A DNA stretch of 64,000 bases, from contig NW_003546435.1 of NCBI RefSeq assembly GCF_000090795.2, positions 103,649-167,648 of the forward strand, read 5' to 3'. Positions 12,727 to 24,200 of this stretch are shown in pieces. The notes beneath the pieces were generated by a model, which was not told the origin of the DNA, made no database searches, and saw nothing but the letters and a program-made list of their open reading frames with translations. Position 1 is the first letter of the stretch. Each line of letters opens with the position of its first letter. This DNA comes from Amphimedon queenslandica. Its lineage: Eukaryota > Porifera > Demospongiae > Haplosclerida > Niphatidae. A program made the position numbers and the translations under genes.

Positions 12727-13595
12727 ATGATGAATAGTCCTGTAATAATTGAGGAATCTTTGTGTGATGGAGAACTTCACAACTTGCTAAAAAGGACAAA
12801 ATTTAAAGTCAGAAGTGAGATAAAATAATGTTTCAGATTTTATAATAATAATTATTAAATTTTTAAAAGCTTCCTCAACGACTCCATATTATAGTTGTGT
12901 CTTTCCTGTGAGCTCTGTTGTGTTCATTATCAGGACATTCACAACCACAAATTTGGAAAGCAAAAACATTGAGACAAAGAAGTTTCTAAACGGGTTAGAA
13001 ATTCGAATCAAATATAGCATGCGTAATGCACCACACTGAACTGAACTTATTTACTGAATAGAATAGATAAGTCTCTGAACCTACATTACAAGCAATATGT
13101 ATTTCTGTTGGCACCGTTATTTGGAATGGAAGAGCTTACTACTCTAAATGAATTACAACAAAGGTAGATACATACATTGTATTACTTATAGCATTGTAAT
13201 ACACAAAAAGATATTTAAAGACACCACTTGAGTTCATTCCTGCTCATAATAATGCAGAATGCCTCACTGCAATGATTGACATTGTCAAGGTATGTAATTG
13301 GCTGACAAAATGATGCTTTATGTTCTTTGAAATTATCCAGATTAACTGCTCACCTGCAAGTGACATTGTTAAAGAAAGATATGTATCTGCTATGAATAGA
13401 CACATTTCAGAAGAAGGAGTTATGCATATTCTAAAGAAATCGGAGTTTTCTGATCATGAGGTTGCTGTGGCTATACATGGCTGTGGCAGTTTACGATCAT
13501 TAGCTCTTTCCAATCCACAGAAAGTGATCAACCAGACCAGTTTGGGAAGCCTTCATTCATCATTGTTAATAGAATTTCTTTCAAAAAAGTACTAA
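12727..13595 (+). CDS. SPO16: SPO16 homolog, ERCC1-like meiotic crossover factor (C1orf146 family)
   Basis: Five exons: 12727-12814, 12870-13022, 13067-13163, 13211-13289, 13341-13595; phases agree and give 223 residues. SPO16 pairs with SHOC1/Zip2 as an XPF-ERCC1-like, nuclease-dead complex that stabilises crossover intermediates at meiosis. The sequence follows mammalian SPO16 closely in order: CVFPVSSVVFII (human SIIFSLSGVAFLL), YVFLLAPLFGMEELTTL (FLVLSAALHGPEEW), LQQRYLKTPLEFIPAHNN (IQQRFLGCNLRILPVHNT), then AMIDIVK. The C-terminus continues through VKERYVSAMNRHISEEGVMH to a stretch with two helix-hairpin-helix-like units (SLRSLALSNPQKV, then SLGSLHSSLLIEFL). It is longer than the roughly 180-residue mammalian protein. 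It shares its promoter with ODAD2, and its stop is 25 bp from the convergent neighbour's stop. Confidence 0.85.
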
Positions 13596-13620
13596 AAGTT
13601 ACTATTATACATTGTAATTA

Positions 13621-16600
13621 TTATGCAGCAGCTCTAATTTGTAAAATAATATTGGCAATAGAAGGTGTAATTGAAGAATATTCTATACCATGTCCTTTTG
13701 TGTCTTGCAAACCAAGTGTACTTATGACTTCTTCCACTTCATTTGTTGTTAACTTAAAAATAATGTAATTATGATTATTCATAGCTAGCGTAATTGCCTT
13801 ACTCTAAGTTCATCACAAGTCAATGCTGAAGATAGCTCTTTCATGGTCACATAGCCACTGCCCCCAAGATCTTTTGCTTGAAGTGCAGCTAGTACTACAT
13901 TAGCAAGAGTTTCCTCATTAATCTTATCGTCAGCGGGAACATTGACTGCATTTGTGTCTTCTTCCTCAGCCAATGAGACAGCACTGTCACTGTTGTTGTC
14001 ATGCTGTGATGAATGCCTTCGGGCCTTCAACTGTAACATTCTATACGTGTACAATGTATGATATAAGCATTGAGGAATAGCATATAAAGAGGCTTTAAAC
14101 ACATTTAAACTCATTTCTGTAAATACCTTTGTGCCATATCTGAAACACTAGAATCAACTAAATCCACAACATTTTGCTTTTCCTGCAATAACTTGTGTAA
14201 TTCTTGATCTAGCACCATTTCAGCATTGGTTATTATATCTGGTGAGCCAGTTTGGGGAGGGGAAAGATATTGCATTCGCATCTAAAAGCTACGATTAATA
14301 CTAAAAAACAAATTTTATACAACCTTAGTAGAAAAATCATGCTGACTACTACGACTAGCAGGAAGATCCAACTTTATTTTATTCTTTGGTTGCGCAACAC
14401 CAGAAGACAAAGATTTTCTACCAGTAACACATAAAATATCATGAGGCAGCACAAATATGCCATGTCCAGGAGGACACTGGAAATATTGCTGTCCTCTTAT
14501 AGTTCCATCAGTTATTCCAACAGGAAAATCAAGATGAATTCCAATGAAAATTCGATTTAAAGCATCAAAATTTAACTTGCCTATGTATTTGACAGTTCCA
14601 ATTTGGTCACTTTGCAAAATAACTCTGTCACCCAACAGAATTTGCTGACCACTCCTGCAGTAATAGTAAAAGAAGAAAGTAGCAATTACTAAAGTACTTT
14701 GTGGATGATGATACTTTTCCTCTTGTACAACAAATAGCTCCAAGACTTTGCTGGCTATTGCATACAGAGCACTGGCATCCAGGTAGGATAGGTGGCAGAT
14801 ATCCTTTATCATGCAGTGATGATGGTGTTACTTTGGATGGAAGAGGAAATGTTTTATGACGTTTATGGTGTCTAAGTAAGAAACTAAAATAAAATTAATT
14901 ATCTTCTTCTACCTGAAGTCAATATATTTCCCTTTTGCATTAACAGTTTGTGATCTAGCTTCATACGATATCAATGACATTAGTTGTTGTAAATCTTTTC
15001 CCTAAACTTTTTATAAAATTCTATAATACTACGTCATTACTTACCTTAACTCTATTTTGAAGATGCATTTCTCTGTTAAAATTAAACTGACATAAATTAT
15101 TAGCTTGTAAATGCTATAGCTAACTGAATTTGATGCTTCTTTTGTTGCATTATATGACGATTCTTTTGTTCTCGAATTTCAGATGGTATCAACTAAACAA
15201 GATCAAAAACTATTTTAATGTAAAGAAAGATACACGTACCTCCATTATTGTCAAGTGACCTTTTAAGTGCTAAAATAATTGAAATAATTGTAAAATGATG
15301 ACACATGATTTGAGTGAATAGTTTACTGTTATTTCTCTTCTAGCACGATACAACTGTGCATGTAGCTTAAAATTCTCTTCAACGACTAAAATAAATACAT
15401 GTACATGAATATACAATAAATTATTTAACATCAAAAAATTATATTAATGCAATTACTTTGTCGATATTGTCTTTCCAAATTCATATCATGTGTTGTTACA
15501 TTCTGAGCTTCTCCTAGAGCTTTCCTTACATCTAAACTAAAAGGACTGAATGAATTTAGACTGTAAAACAATGATACTTACTGAACAGCATTTAACATTT
15601 CATTGAATGATGTATTGCCACATTTCACAATCTGAATGATTATTGTTTAATAATTAAATATAATTAAAAAAGCAAAAATTAGCTATGTCATACCGATTTC
15701 TCATTTTGAGCACTAGCTACAAAAAGGAAGAGAAGAAACAATAGCAATTAAGACAGAAGAAATATAGAATTAATTATAATATGCATGCAGGTGTATTATT
15801 CTGATTGGTACTCATCTTTTCGTCTAGACAAAGGATTATTTAGTTAATAGAGTGGCATTTTGATGTTCAGTTCACACAAAATCAAGTAATAATTCAAAAG
15901 ATTTACCATTCTTGTATAGCCTGATGTAATTTATTGAAAAGCTATTGTACTTTATAAATAATGAATTGTTTTTCGTGGCAAAACATTATTGTCCAATCAA
16001 AATTTGTCATTAAACATGCTATGATGCTGTAACAGTGGAAACTCATAAACTAAAGATCGACAAAAAACTTTCCATTGCATAACGGCAGTCATCGATTGCA
16101 TGTTAAGCCTGAAGGATCTTTGGGACTTGTCCCTGGATGACAAGTGAAACGTGAACAAGAAATTTCTCAATGCAGCTGTATTACAGGACTGTTTAGCCCC
16201 TCACCTGAGGCCTCATAATAAAAGATAAATTGTATATAGAGTATACATGCCAAATACAGTGTAATCATGTTTAGTAAAAACGCATGTATTGGCATTTAAC
16301 CTGTATATAATAGCACGATACTTTTATAGAGGCAATAAGTACTATAGGTGCAGTCAAATTCCCCCAGTTCCATTCATTTTAAAATACATTAATTTAATAC
16401 TAGCATAATATACATGTATATCATATATATACCTGATGGTTGAATAGGAGGAAGTGCAGGTTCATCAGCAGATTTTATTAGTAATGCTTGAGGTGATGCT
16501 TCATATTCAGTTGCTCTATCAGCTACCACATGCGGAATAATAAGAATTTCCAATTGAGAGGTCTCTTACTTGAAAAAGGTAGAGCTTCTTCTACCTCGAC

Positions 16601-16621
16601 TTCAAGAGGACTTTCGGCCAT
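13621..16621 (-). CDS. CAP-Gly, coiled-coil and EF-hand-like protein, unnamed
   Basis: Many small exons; start MAESPLEVEVEEALPFS at 16621, stop at 13621-13623 after IILQIRAAA. Order from the N-terminus: a glutamine/glutamate-rich, probably coiled-coil region (about 16600-15000), a segment with closely spaced cysteines (CQCSVCNSQQSLGAICC), one CAP-Gly domain (14404-14655: GDRVILQSDQIGTVKYIG, then GITDGTIRGQQYF, CPPGHGIFVLPHDI), a linker, and a C-terminal pair of EF-hand-like loops (DLGGSGYVTMKE and DTKGHGIEYSSI). CAP-Gly domains bind EEY/F tails of tubulin or CLIP/EB proteins. Here the usual GKNDG is GITDG, so binding may be altered. I do not recognise a named family with this order. An RFX X-box 40 bp upstream hints at a ciliary or basal-body role. 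Confidence 0.75.
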
Positions 16622-16660
16622 TCAATCACATTGGGCGTGGCAACTTTGTTTTATGGCTCT

Positions 16661-16673
16661 GTTGCTAAGTAAC
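16661..16673. promoter_or_regulatory. RFX X-box upstream of the CAP-Gly gene, in the GORASP shared promoter
   Basis: GTTGCTAAGTAAC fits the X-box pattern (RYYNYY, 1-bp spacer, RRNRAC). It starts 40 bp upstream of the CAP-Gly start codon and lies in the 129-bp gap to the GORASP start. An E-box-like TCACGTGA follows at 16683-16690. Function is inferred from the motif only. Confidence 0.6.
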
Positions 16674-16750
16674 TAACTTGTCTCACGTGATCTTTAATAT
16701 AGAATATTGAATAAAGGAAGAAAAGTTAGGAAACGTGTTGAAGAAAAAAA

Positions 16751-19307
16751 ATGGGAGGGAGTCAGTCCACTGTTGTGCCTGGAGGGGGTACAGAAGGTTA
16801 CCATGTCCTGAAAGTAAGTTGTAATTTTAATGAAAATCTTCACAATCAAATTTTTAGGTACTGGAGAATTCCCCTGGCTATCATGCAGGGTTAGAGCCTT
16901 ACTTTGATTTTATTGTGTCTGTCAATGACATTAGAATGGTATGATAACGTGTAATATGAAATTTGACATAATTATTTACAATTTTTGTTCAGGATCAGGA
17001 TAATGATACATTAAAGGGTATTTTGCAGCAAAACATTGATTCACCAGTTAAACTTGTCGTTTATAGTTCCAAGTCTCGGAATACCAGAGGTAGGTAATGC
17101 ACTTAATCATCTAGGAACTCACACTTGTTTGTATTCATTTTAGCATTTTTGATTTATTTGATCTTTATCTGGCTTAATTTTGTTGTTATTTTTACATAAC
17201 TAACATCTTGAAAATGATTTCCTTGGCTATTGTGATCAAGATACTGTAAATCAGGAAATTTATGTCATAGAAAATATTTGTGTTTAAAAATTGTGCTGTC
17301 ATTTAATTATGTGTGGTCTAATTTCTGATCCAATAATTGGAGCGAGCGAGAGCGAGACCCACTCTAATCTGTCTAGGTCTATTTTGGGTTATGTCTTGTT
17401 TGTGAACAGAAGATAACGATGTATAAATTAGTATACTATTAATAAATTGGGACCACGTGGACAAAATTAATTTTGAGGGTACTGGACAAACTGTCTACAG
17501 CTAGATAAGAAAGAGGAGCTATCTAAAGGCTTGAAAACGTAATAGCATTTTGATCTAAGACTCCTCTAGATTAGTCCTCTCATTGACAGAATTAAGAATG
17601 TAAGAATAAACTACCAACTTTAGATCTCTCTCTCTGGAACACTAGTCTATGAAATTTTATGGAGCAACTTAGAGCTGAATACCCTCCCTGTACTTTTCAT
17701 TTTAAGTGTCCATGTCAAAGATGTTACGCTTTATTTAATTAGATTTTCCTCTCTCTTTTTACTATAATTTTACTTGAAATTTTCCTTCCCTCTCTTTCCT
17801 TTTTCTTTAACTATTTATGTTTAATAATAAGTTATAGTTCTTTGAAGATTGTAAGAAAAGATTAGAATTTAAAAGTATAGCTTTATTTCTTATACATGTA
17901 TATCTGGACATTCTTATATGTGTTACTGGGTTATTTTGGTTGTTAGTTGGTGTGTTTTCTCTTTTCAGACCCCGACCATGAAGATGGGGTCTGAATATGC
18001 ATGCAGGCTAAGAGCTGGATTTATTATAATTTTAATCTTCTTATGGAACAGTGTGAATCAATGGCTCATGCTCGCCCCTTCAATGTTTACATTCACCTAT
18101 AGTTATAATTAAAGTCTTTCCTGAGGCATGGTAATTATTTTCAGTGTATATTAATTCATGAACACTTCATGTGATGCATTTAAGAGAGCAGTGCTTTAAG
18201 ATTCATTTTTGATTCATTTTGCTTTCACTGTGTATGAGATCATAAAGAATAATTATTTGTTTATTTAGAAGTGATGTTAACACCTTCAAGTAGTTGGGGC
18301 GGTCAGGGCTTGCTTGGAGTGAGTATACGATTCTGCTCATTTGAAGGTGCCAGTGAGAATGTATGGCATGTCTTGGTATGTATAATAAAATGGCATATAT
18401 TATTGTTTAAGTTATTACTGTTACAATAGGAAGTTCAGCCAGACTCTCCTGCTGCAGTAGCAGGTCTTATTCCTCATACAGATTACATATTGGGAGCTGA
18501 TGTTATGGGTCCTGACGACAATGACCTTTATTCTGTTATTGAAGCACATAATCAGCAAACTATACGTCTTTTTGTCTACAATTGTGATACTGATAAATGT
18601 AGAGAAGTGAGTTCTTTGTAAAAGTTGATCCACACTGCACACATAAGAGTTGTAAATCACAATGTTTTGACATAATACTCATTATTTTTAATACTTCTAG
18701 ATGCTCTACTTGTGTTGTCTGATTCTGACTAGCCTCTTTTTTATATTAGGTAGCATTGACAGCTAATTCTGATTGGGGAGGAGAAGGCTGTATTGGGTGT
18801 GGTATTGGTTATGGATATCTTCATCGTATTCCTGTACAACCTTCGCCAACTCCTGTAGCTACTAGTCACTCCTCATTGCCGGTTAGTCGGCCAGTTCCTG
18901 CTGTCTCAACTAGTAGCGAGGCTCCTAGTTTACCTGAAGTACCTTTAGTAGTGCCTTCTACACCTGGACACGATGAAGTAGTAAATGGAAGTGGACTGGA
19001 GACTCTCAATAATTCTGCAATTTCTTTAACTACAAGTGTAGCTGTTTCAACGGTACCTACTTCACCACCTAGTCTATCAATGCCGGGAGTATTGTCACCA
19101 TCATTAGGATATTCACTTCCTGTGCCAACACAGTCAGGTACTTCGGTTGAAGCAATAACGTCTAATATCGCTACTGTCTCTATTCAGTCGATGCCACCTG
19201 TTACAGTACCTTTTACAACTTCTGATACAGCTACCCCTTCAATTAATTTTTTATCTTCTTCTCCACCTACAATCAAGTTAGGTGATCCTGCTATGACAAA
19301 CCAGTAA
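16751..19307 (+). CDS. GORASP2: Golgi reassembly-stacking protein (GRASP55/65 family)
   Basis: Six exons: 16751-16813, 16858-16938, 16993-17089, 18269-18375, 18430-18606, 18750-19307; 360 residues. GRASPs tether Golgi cisternae through tandem PDZ-like domains that oligomerise in trans. Visible marks: MGGSQS start with Gly2 for N-myristoylation, first PDZ-like unit [20 protein letters not shown], then [16 protein letters not shown], second unit [20 protein letters not shown] and [20 protein letters not shown]. The last exon supplies a long serine/threonine/proline-rich tail, the usual phospho-regulated SPR region. GRASP55 and GRASP65 arose by vertebrate duplication, so the single sponge gene is a pre-duplication ortholog; the symbol is approximate. 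The 1.2-kb third intron holds no gene I can see. Confidence 0.93.
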
Positions 19308-19423
19308 TTATAATTACAATGTATTATTAAAAATTGTTTAATTTCGATTGTAAAAAATTTGAATGACATCATGATGAGGTATTGGGGCGGGTCAGCCGGG
19401 TTTGTCGCGTCGATTCAGCAGCA

Positions 19424-21084
19424 ATGGCTGGTCTTGCAAAGAGGGTACTTTTGTGGTTTTTCTCTGTTCTCTTTCTTATACTAGCCATTTTGTTTTTATT
19501 TGCTTTGATTGGTTTAGGTAAGTCTAACATTTCCCCAGACTTATCATTATACAGGTACTTTGTAACGAAATGTAGCTATTGCTGGGTTTGTGGCTGCTCA
19601 AATATCTGATCAGCGGTATGTGGAAGCTTTGGAGAGCTCAAGCGATGACTTCGAAATGATTTGGTATTATTTTATGTTGGCCTCTTCAGTTACAGCCTTG
19701 CCATACTCCATACTGGGAACTATCGCTATTGTACTGCTCGTTGAGGCTATTAGAAGCAACCCAAGCCACGACAAACGAAAGTAGGCATTAAAAGGTCATT
19801 CTTATTTTATGTCCTTGGCTTGTAGAGTTGACCGTAATAAAGCCATGGAAGAAACCGACAGCGGAACTGGCATCCATGCTGACATACATGAGGGTAATGT
19901 GGAAGGAAAGATTGATGTTACAAAAGGAGTCCCTGTAATTCATTTCAAGGGTGCTACTTTAGCTCCTGCTTCATTTGGTTCTGTAATTGCTGTGTTTTTA
20001 TCAATGATATTTTCAGTGATTGCAATGCTGTGTGGTAAGTAAGCTGTATTATGTGACTAAACTTGTTTTATTCCCTTTGGTAGTATTTTGGGGCATTGCT
20101 ATTGCATATGACAATGCACGTCGAGTCAACAAAGTTGTATGGCCATATATAGTGGTTGAGTTTATTGTTGGCCTAGTAATGCCACTTGCTGTGGTATTTG
20201 CTGCTATTGTATTCTCTATTTACTTGGAGTATGCTACTAATGGTAGTGTAGATCCTCGAGTCCTTGTTACTCGTTTACTCCCAGTTGTCAAGCTTGTCGA
20301 AGGAAAGGAATATACCTATTGGAGCATTCTTGATCGTTTCTATTTCCAGTTAAGCCCAAATGATAACTTTCGTGATGAAACGGAGAAAGCAGAAAACAGT
20401 GATGAAACGGAGAAAGCAGAAAACAGTTGTTCTCAGAAAATTAGCCGATCACCATCTACGTGGATTATTACTGCTATTGTATCCCTTGCATTTTTGCTGG
20501 CTGTCTCATATTTTATGAATGCTAACATAACAAGTCAAACTACTTTGCGGTCATGTCCTCATACCAGTGTTGAAATCGATTGCTTCAATACGTCATCACT
20601 TGTTTATGTTGACTGTAACGATCCAGATATAGAACAACTTAACTTTACGTCCCTCCACTGCTTCCGATTCTTACAATTTGGTCGTGATTCTGATGTGATT
20701 GGTGGTCTTTCTAGAGCATTTGCTTTCTACTTGGCTACACTTGCTTTCTTCGGTACTGCCTTTCATGCTGCAAAAATTCTGATTGACTTTCAACCAAGTC
20801 GTTTATGGGGATCTGTATTTATTGTTGGTGGCATTTTGTTATTTGTAGGTGGCATATTGATCGTCTCAACTGATGAAGCTGTCCTTCTCAGGATAGATAT
20901 CATAAAGATATTTCAATTTTTTATGGTTGCATTATTTGTTTTCCTGATAGGCCTACTGCTAGTGACAGGCAAGTGGTGGGAACGTGTTCCAGGGACAAAG
21001 AACGGATTAGTCTCACCAGGCAACATACCAGAAAAGAGGACTTTTAAAGATGTTGAAAATGAAGTTCGTGATACTCCTGTGTAA
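19424..21084 (+). CDS. Unrecognised membrane protein with about eight spans
   Basis: Four exons: 19424-19517, 19576-19780, 19826-20034, 20084-21084; all phases agree, giving 502 residues. I recognise no family. Hydrophobic segments in order: WFFSVLFLILAILFLFALIG, FMLASSVTALPYSILGTIAI, ASFGSVIAVFLSMIFSVIAM joined to VFWGIAIA, VEFIVGLVMPLAVVFAAIVF, WIITAIVSLAFLLAVSYFM, FAFYLATLAFFGTAFHAAKI, VFIVGGILLFVGGILIV, and IFQFFMVALFVFLIGLLLV. Between spans 5 and 6 there is a roughly 80-residue loop with several cysteines and N-glycosylation motifs (NIT, NTS, NFT), which suggests it is lumenal or extracellular. The hydrophilic loop before span 5 holds an exact 9-residue tandem duplication. The start lies 116 bp after the GORASP stop, on the same strand. 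Role unknown; possibly a sponge-restricted surface protein. Confidence 0.8.
20374..20427 (+). repeat. Exact 27-bp tandem duplication inside the coding region
   Basis: Two identical 27-base units, each encoding DETEKAENS, side by side in a charged cytoplasmic-type loop. The identity at DNA level implies a recent replication slip or polymorphic minisatellite. Confidence 0.95.
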
Positions 21085-21295
21085 CTAAGATCAAGAAAAA
21101 CTGCAGATAAAGAATTTTAAAATTGAAATAATAATTATTATGATTTTTTGCTAACTTTAATTGAAACAATTAATATTAAACCAAATACACATGTTACTAA
21201 TCAACAAAATGTTACAAGTAGCTACACCATTTAGACTGACTAATTGATCATTTAGCCCTAAAAAATGTTCAAATAAATGTACAATAAAATTTGTA

Positions 21296-24200
21296 TTAGC
21301 ATACACACTTCGAGCCTGGTGATTCTCCTTGCAATTGCTTAATTGTTTTCATAGACCATGTAGCTAATGTTTTTGTGCGTTTGTTTCGAGACTGTCTTCC
21401 TTCACTTAATAGCTTAGTGATAGCAGGCTTTTGGGTAATAATAGGAATAAGTTGAGCTCCAAAGCAATTTAGTAAGTCACTAAACATTAAATTAATAGCA
21501 ACATCATTGAAACTTTACATTTACCCTAACAGTCCAGCAGCACCAGCTATTACACTGTCTGTCTTTTCTTGCTCATTGCCAATTATTTCTATGAATGCTA
21601 AAATCCACGGCAAATGTGGGACAATTAATTGGATGTCACCTATAACAGGAAATGTACCTCCACAAAATTGATGAAAAATAAACTTACTGCTAACTTCATT
21701 TTCTTTATCTCCTTTTAGCCCTTGAACGATACCAGTATATCCTTCTAAACAGCCTTCTCTCAATTCATTCAGATAATCCAGCATGTCCAAGTCAGACTAA
21801 ATAATATTTAAAGAACATAACATAGCTTATAGACCAATGGAAGTGAGAATTGGAAAATATATAAATTTCATTACGGTATCTGCCCACACATCATAACTGG
21901 CTGCCATTTTGGTTGGCAAGTTTGTTATAGAAGTCAATGGAGGCACGAAGAAAATGCCTCACTTACCTGCTGTAGCTCTATCAATAGCTAAAAAGTGCTT
22001 GTTATAAGAAAGAACAGCTGCCTTTAAGCTTCTCCTGTGAAAAATATGGTCATATTTGCTCCTGAATTCTTAATACAGGTTTGGTTTTATGTCAGCCTGT
22101 TTGTTCTCCACAACCAAAATGGCGTCTGGAATTTATTTCATCCTAAACCACACCTTACAACTGTAAAAATTTCGAATAATCTTCCTACGCAAACAATTTT
22201 CACTTCTAGTGGTCACTGGATCAAAATTAACATAATACATGTAACTTTGTATTTCTGCTATTGAAGCATGAAGATCTACAGCTATATACATGTATTCCTG
22301 CATTAACTAGTCATTCTGTATTAATGTATATCATGTATTGAACAGCAAAAAATTAATAAACACATTAAAAATTTTGTATAGTCACAAACATAATGAAAGT
22401 TACATGTAATTTGCAATCGATTTTTTTACAAATGGAACTTACTGAATTTTCTGATTGTGTACGAGATGCTTGCTCAAGAATACCTAGAACAGGGGCACAA
22501 TAAATCATGAATTGAGATCCAATTGCTAAGGCAATGTCACCAATAGTTGACAAAATTGGCGGCTTAATAGAACGATGAACTGTAGGATTCTGTAAAACAC
22601 AACAAAGTTAAAGTTGAAAATAATTATACACTCACAGATAATGTATCAACCATAATCTGCATAATGTTTTCACAGTATGGAATTAGGTTAACACTTAAGC
22701 TTCGACACAAGTCACCAACTAATCCAATTGCAGCCTGACATACCTTAAAATAGACCGTAAAGCAAAACATTATCATAATAGACACAAACTTGAACGTCAT
22801 TATAGTTTTTCAGTGCAGCAATCAAATAATTTGATAATGAGGGCATGTACTTCAAAAAATCAACACCCAAACCTATAAAAATGTAAAGTAATACCACAAA
22901 TTACATTTATGCACTTTCAACAAGAGCTCCAATCGTTAGTATAGCATCTTCCTGAACTCCACCAACTAGTCCACTGGATGTTGATAACATTGCTATTAAT
23001 GCTTGTACTAAACTGTCTGATATTTGCAAGACATCTTCCTTTGTCATCTTTCTAAGAAGACTCTAAACAGAAAAAGAAGTTTTTCCCTCATTATATTATC
23101 AGATAGATGAGTAACACTATGTTCATTTCAATCAGTTCATTGCATAAACAGTTGTCGTGTCAACTGTTGAGGTACATGAATAAGAAGTGTAAGGCATTTT
23201 AATTTGACACATGTACATGTAGGTCAGTATTCAGTAACAGCAATTAGTGACACAACTGCATTAATGATGAGTCTAATCAAAACACATGCACTATATACTA
23301 TTGTGATGCTTACTTGCAATGTTGCACACAGAAGTGATTCTAAATCAGAAACCTGCTGTTTGTCATGACCTTGCAATAAATTCTATTTTAAAAAGAGAGA
23401 TGCATCGATCAACATGTACATGCATGCATACAAATATAAGGTTTACCTCATCAATTTGAACAACTTTCTGAAGAGAATCTAGCACATGCAAAACAGTCTT
23501 TTGCACAACAATGTAACAATCCTGAAGTAAGAAATACTTGTAAGGTAACTTTTACAAAAAAAAAAACTGTATGCATTGATTTGATAAATTAATTTAATGA
23601 AGTTAAAATTTAAAGGTGATGCATGATTATATACATGTGACTTGGGGCAGGGCCGTAGGAAGAAAATTGGGAGTGGTACAGTTTCTTGCCATGCGCAAAG
23701 CGTGTGGCAAAATTGGACAACCTAATTAATTATTCATAAGGGGTATGGTCAATTAATTATTGCAATTTTATTGTTATTATCAAGGTTATCGTTATTGATA
23801 TTTAGATGTGAAGCCTTGAAAAGAATGGTGTACTACTTTCGTTTTACCAAAAGAGTGCTGTGGGAGTCACAGGAAGGTCAGGCAAACTTGAAGACGAGCT
23901 GCTTCTACTACTACAAGCCATGCTGATGTCTGATGCTGAGGGTGTGTCTGGTTTTTATCAATTAAAAATTGATTAGCTTTAATATAAGCGCCCCCTGGAC
24001 GCCATTTTCGATTTTTGGTCCGACCAAAACCGTAGCAACCATACCGTCTGCTACTGCCCTGACTTGGGGCCCTGTTACAAGCTAGATAGAAGTGCATCAC
24101 ACTGATCAGTTTTGGGAAAGACAAAAAGGAGAAAGTATACCCATCAATTGGTAACTTTGTATGTACACATGTATGTACAGGTAGTCATAACCATAATAAA

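Noticed and set aside
23867-24124. 85-residue minus-strand frame in the importin intron
   Set aside because: It is inside a repeat with GGGCAGGGCCGTAGGAAG-like ends; no splice or domain support.
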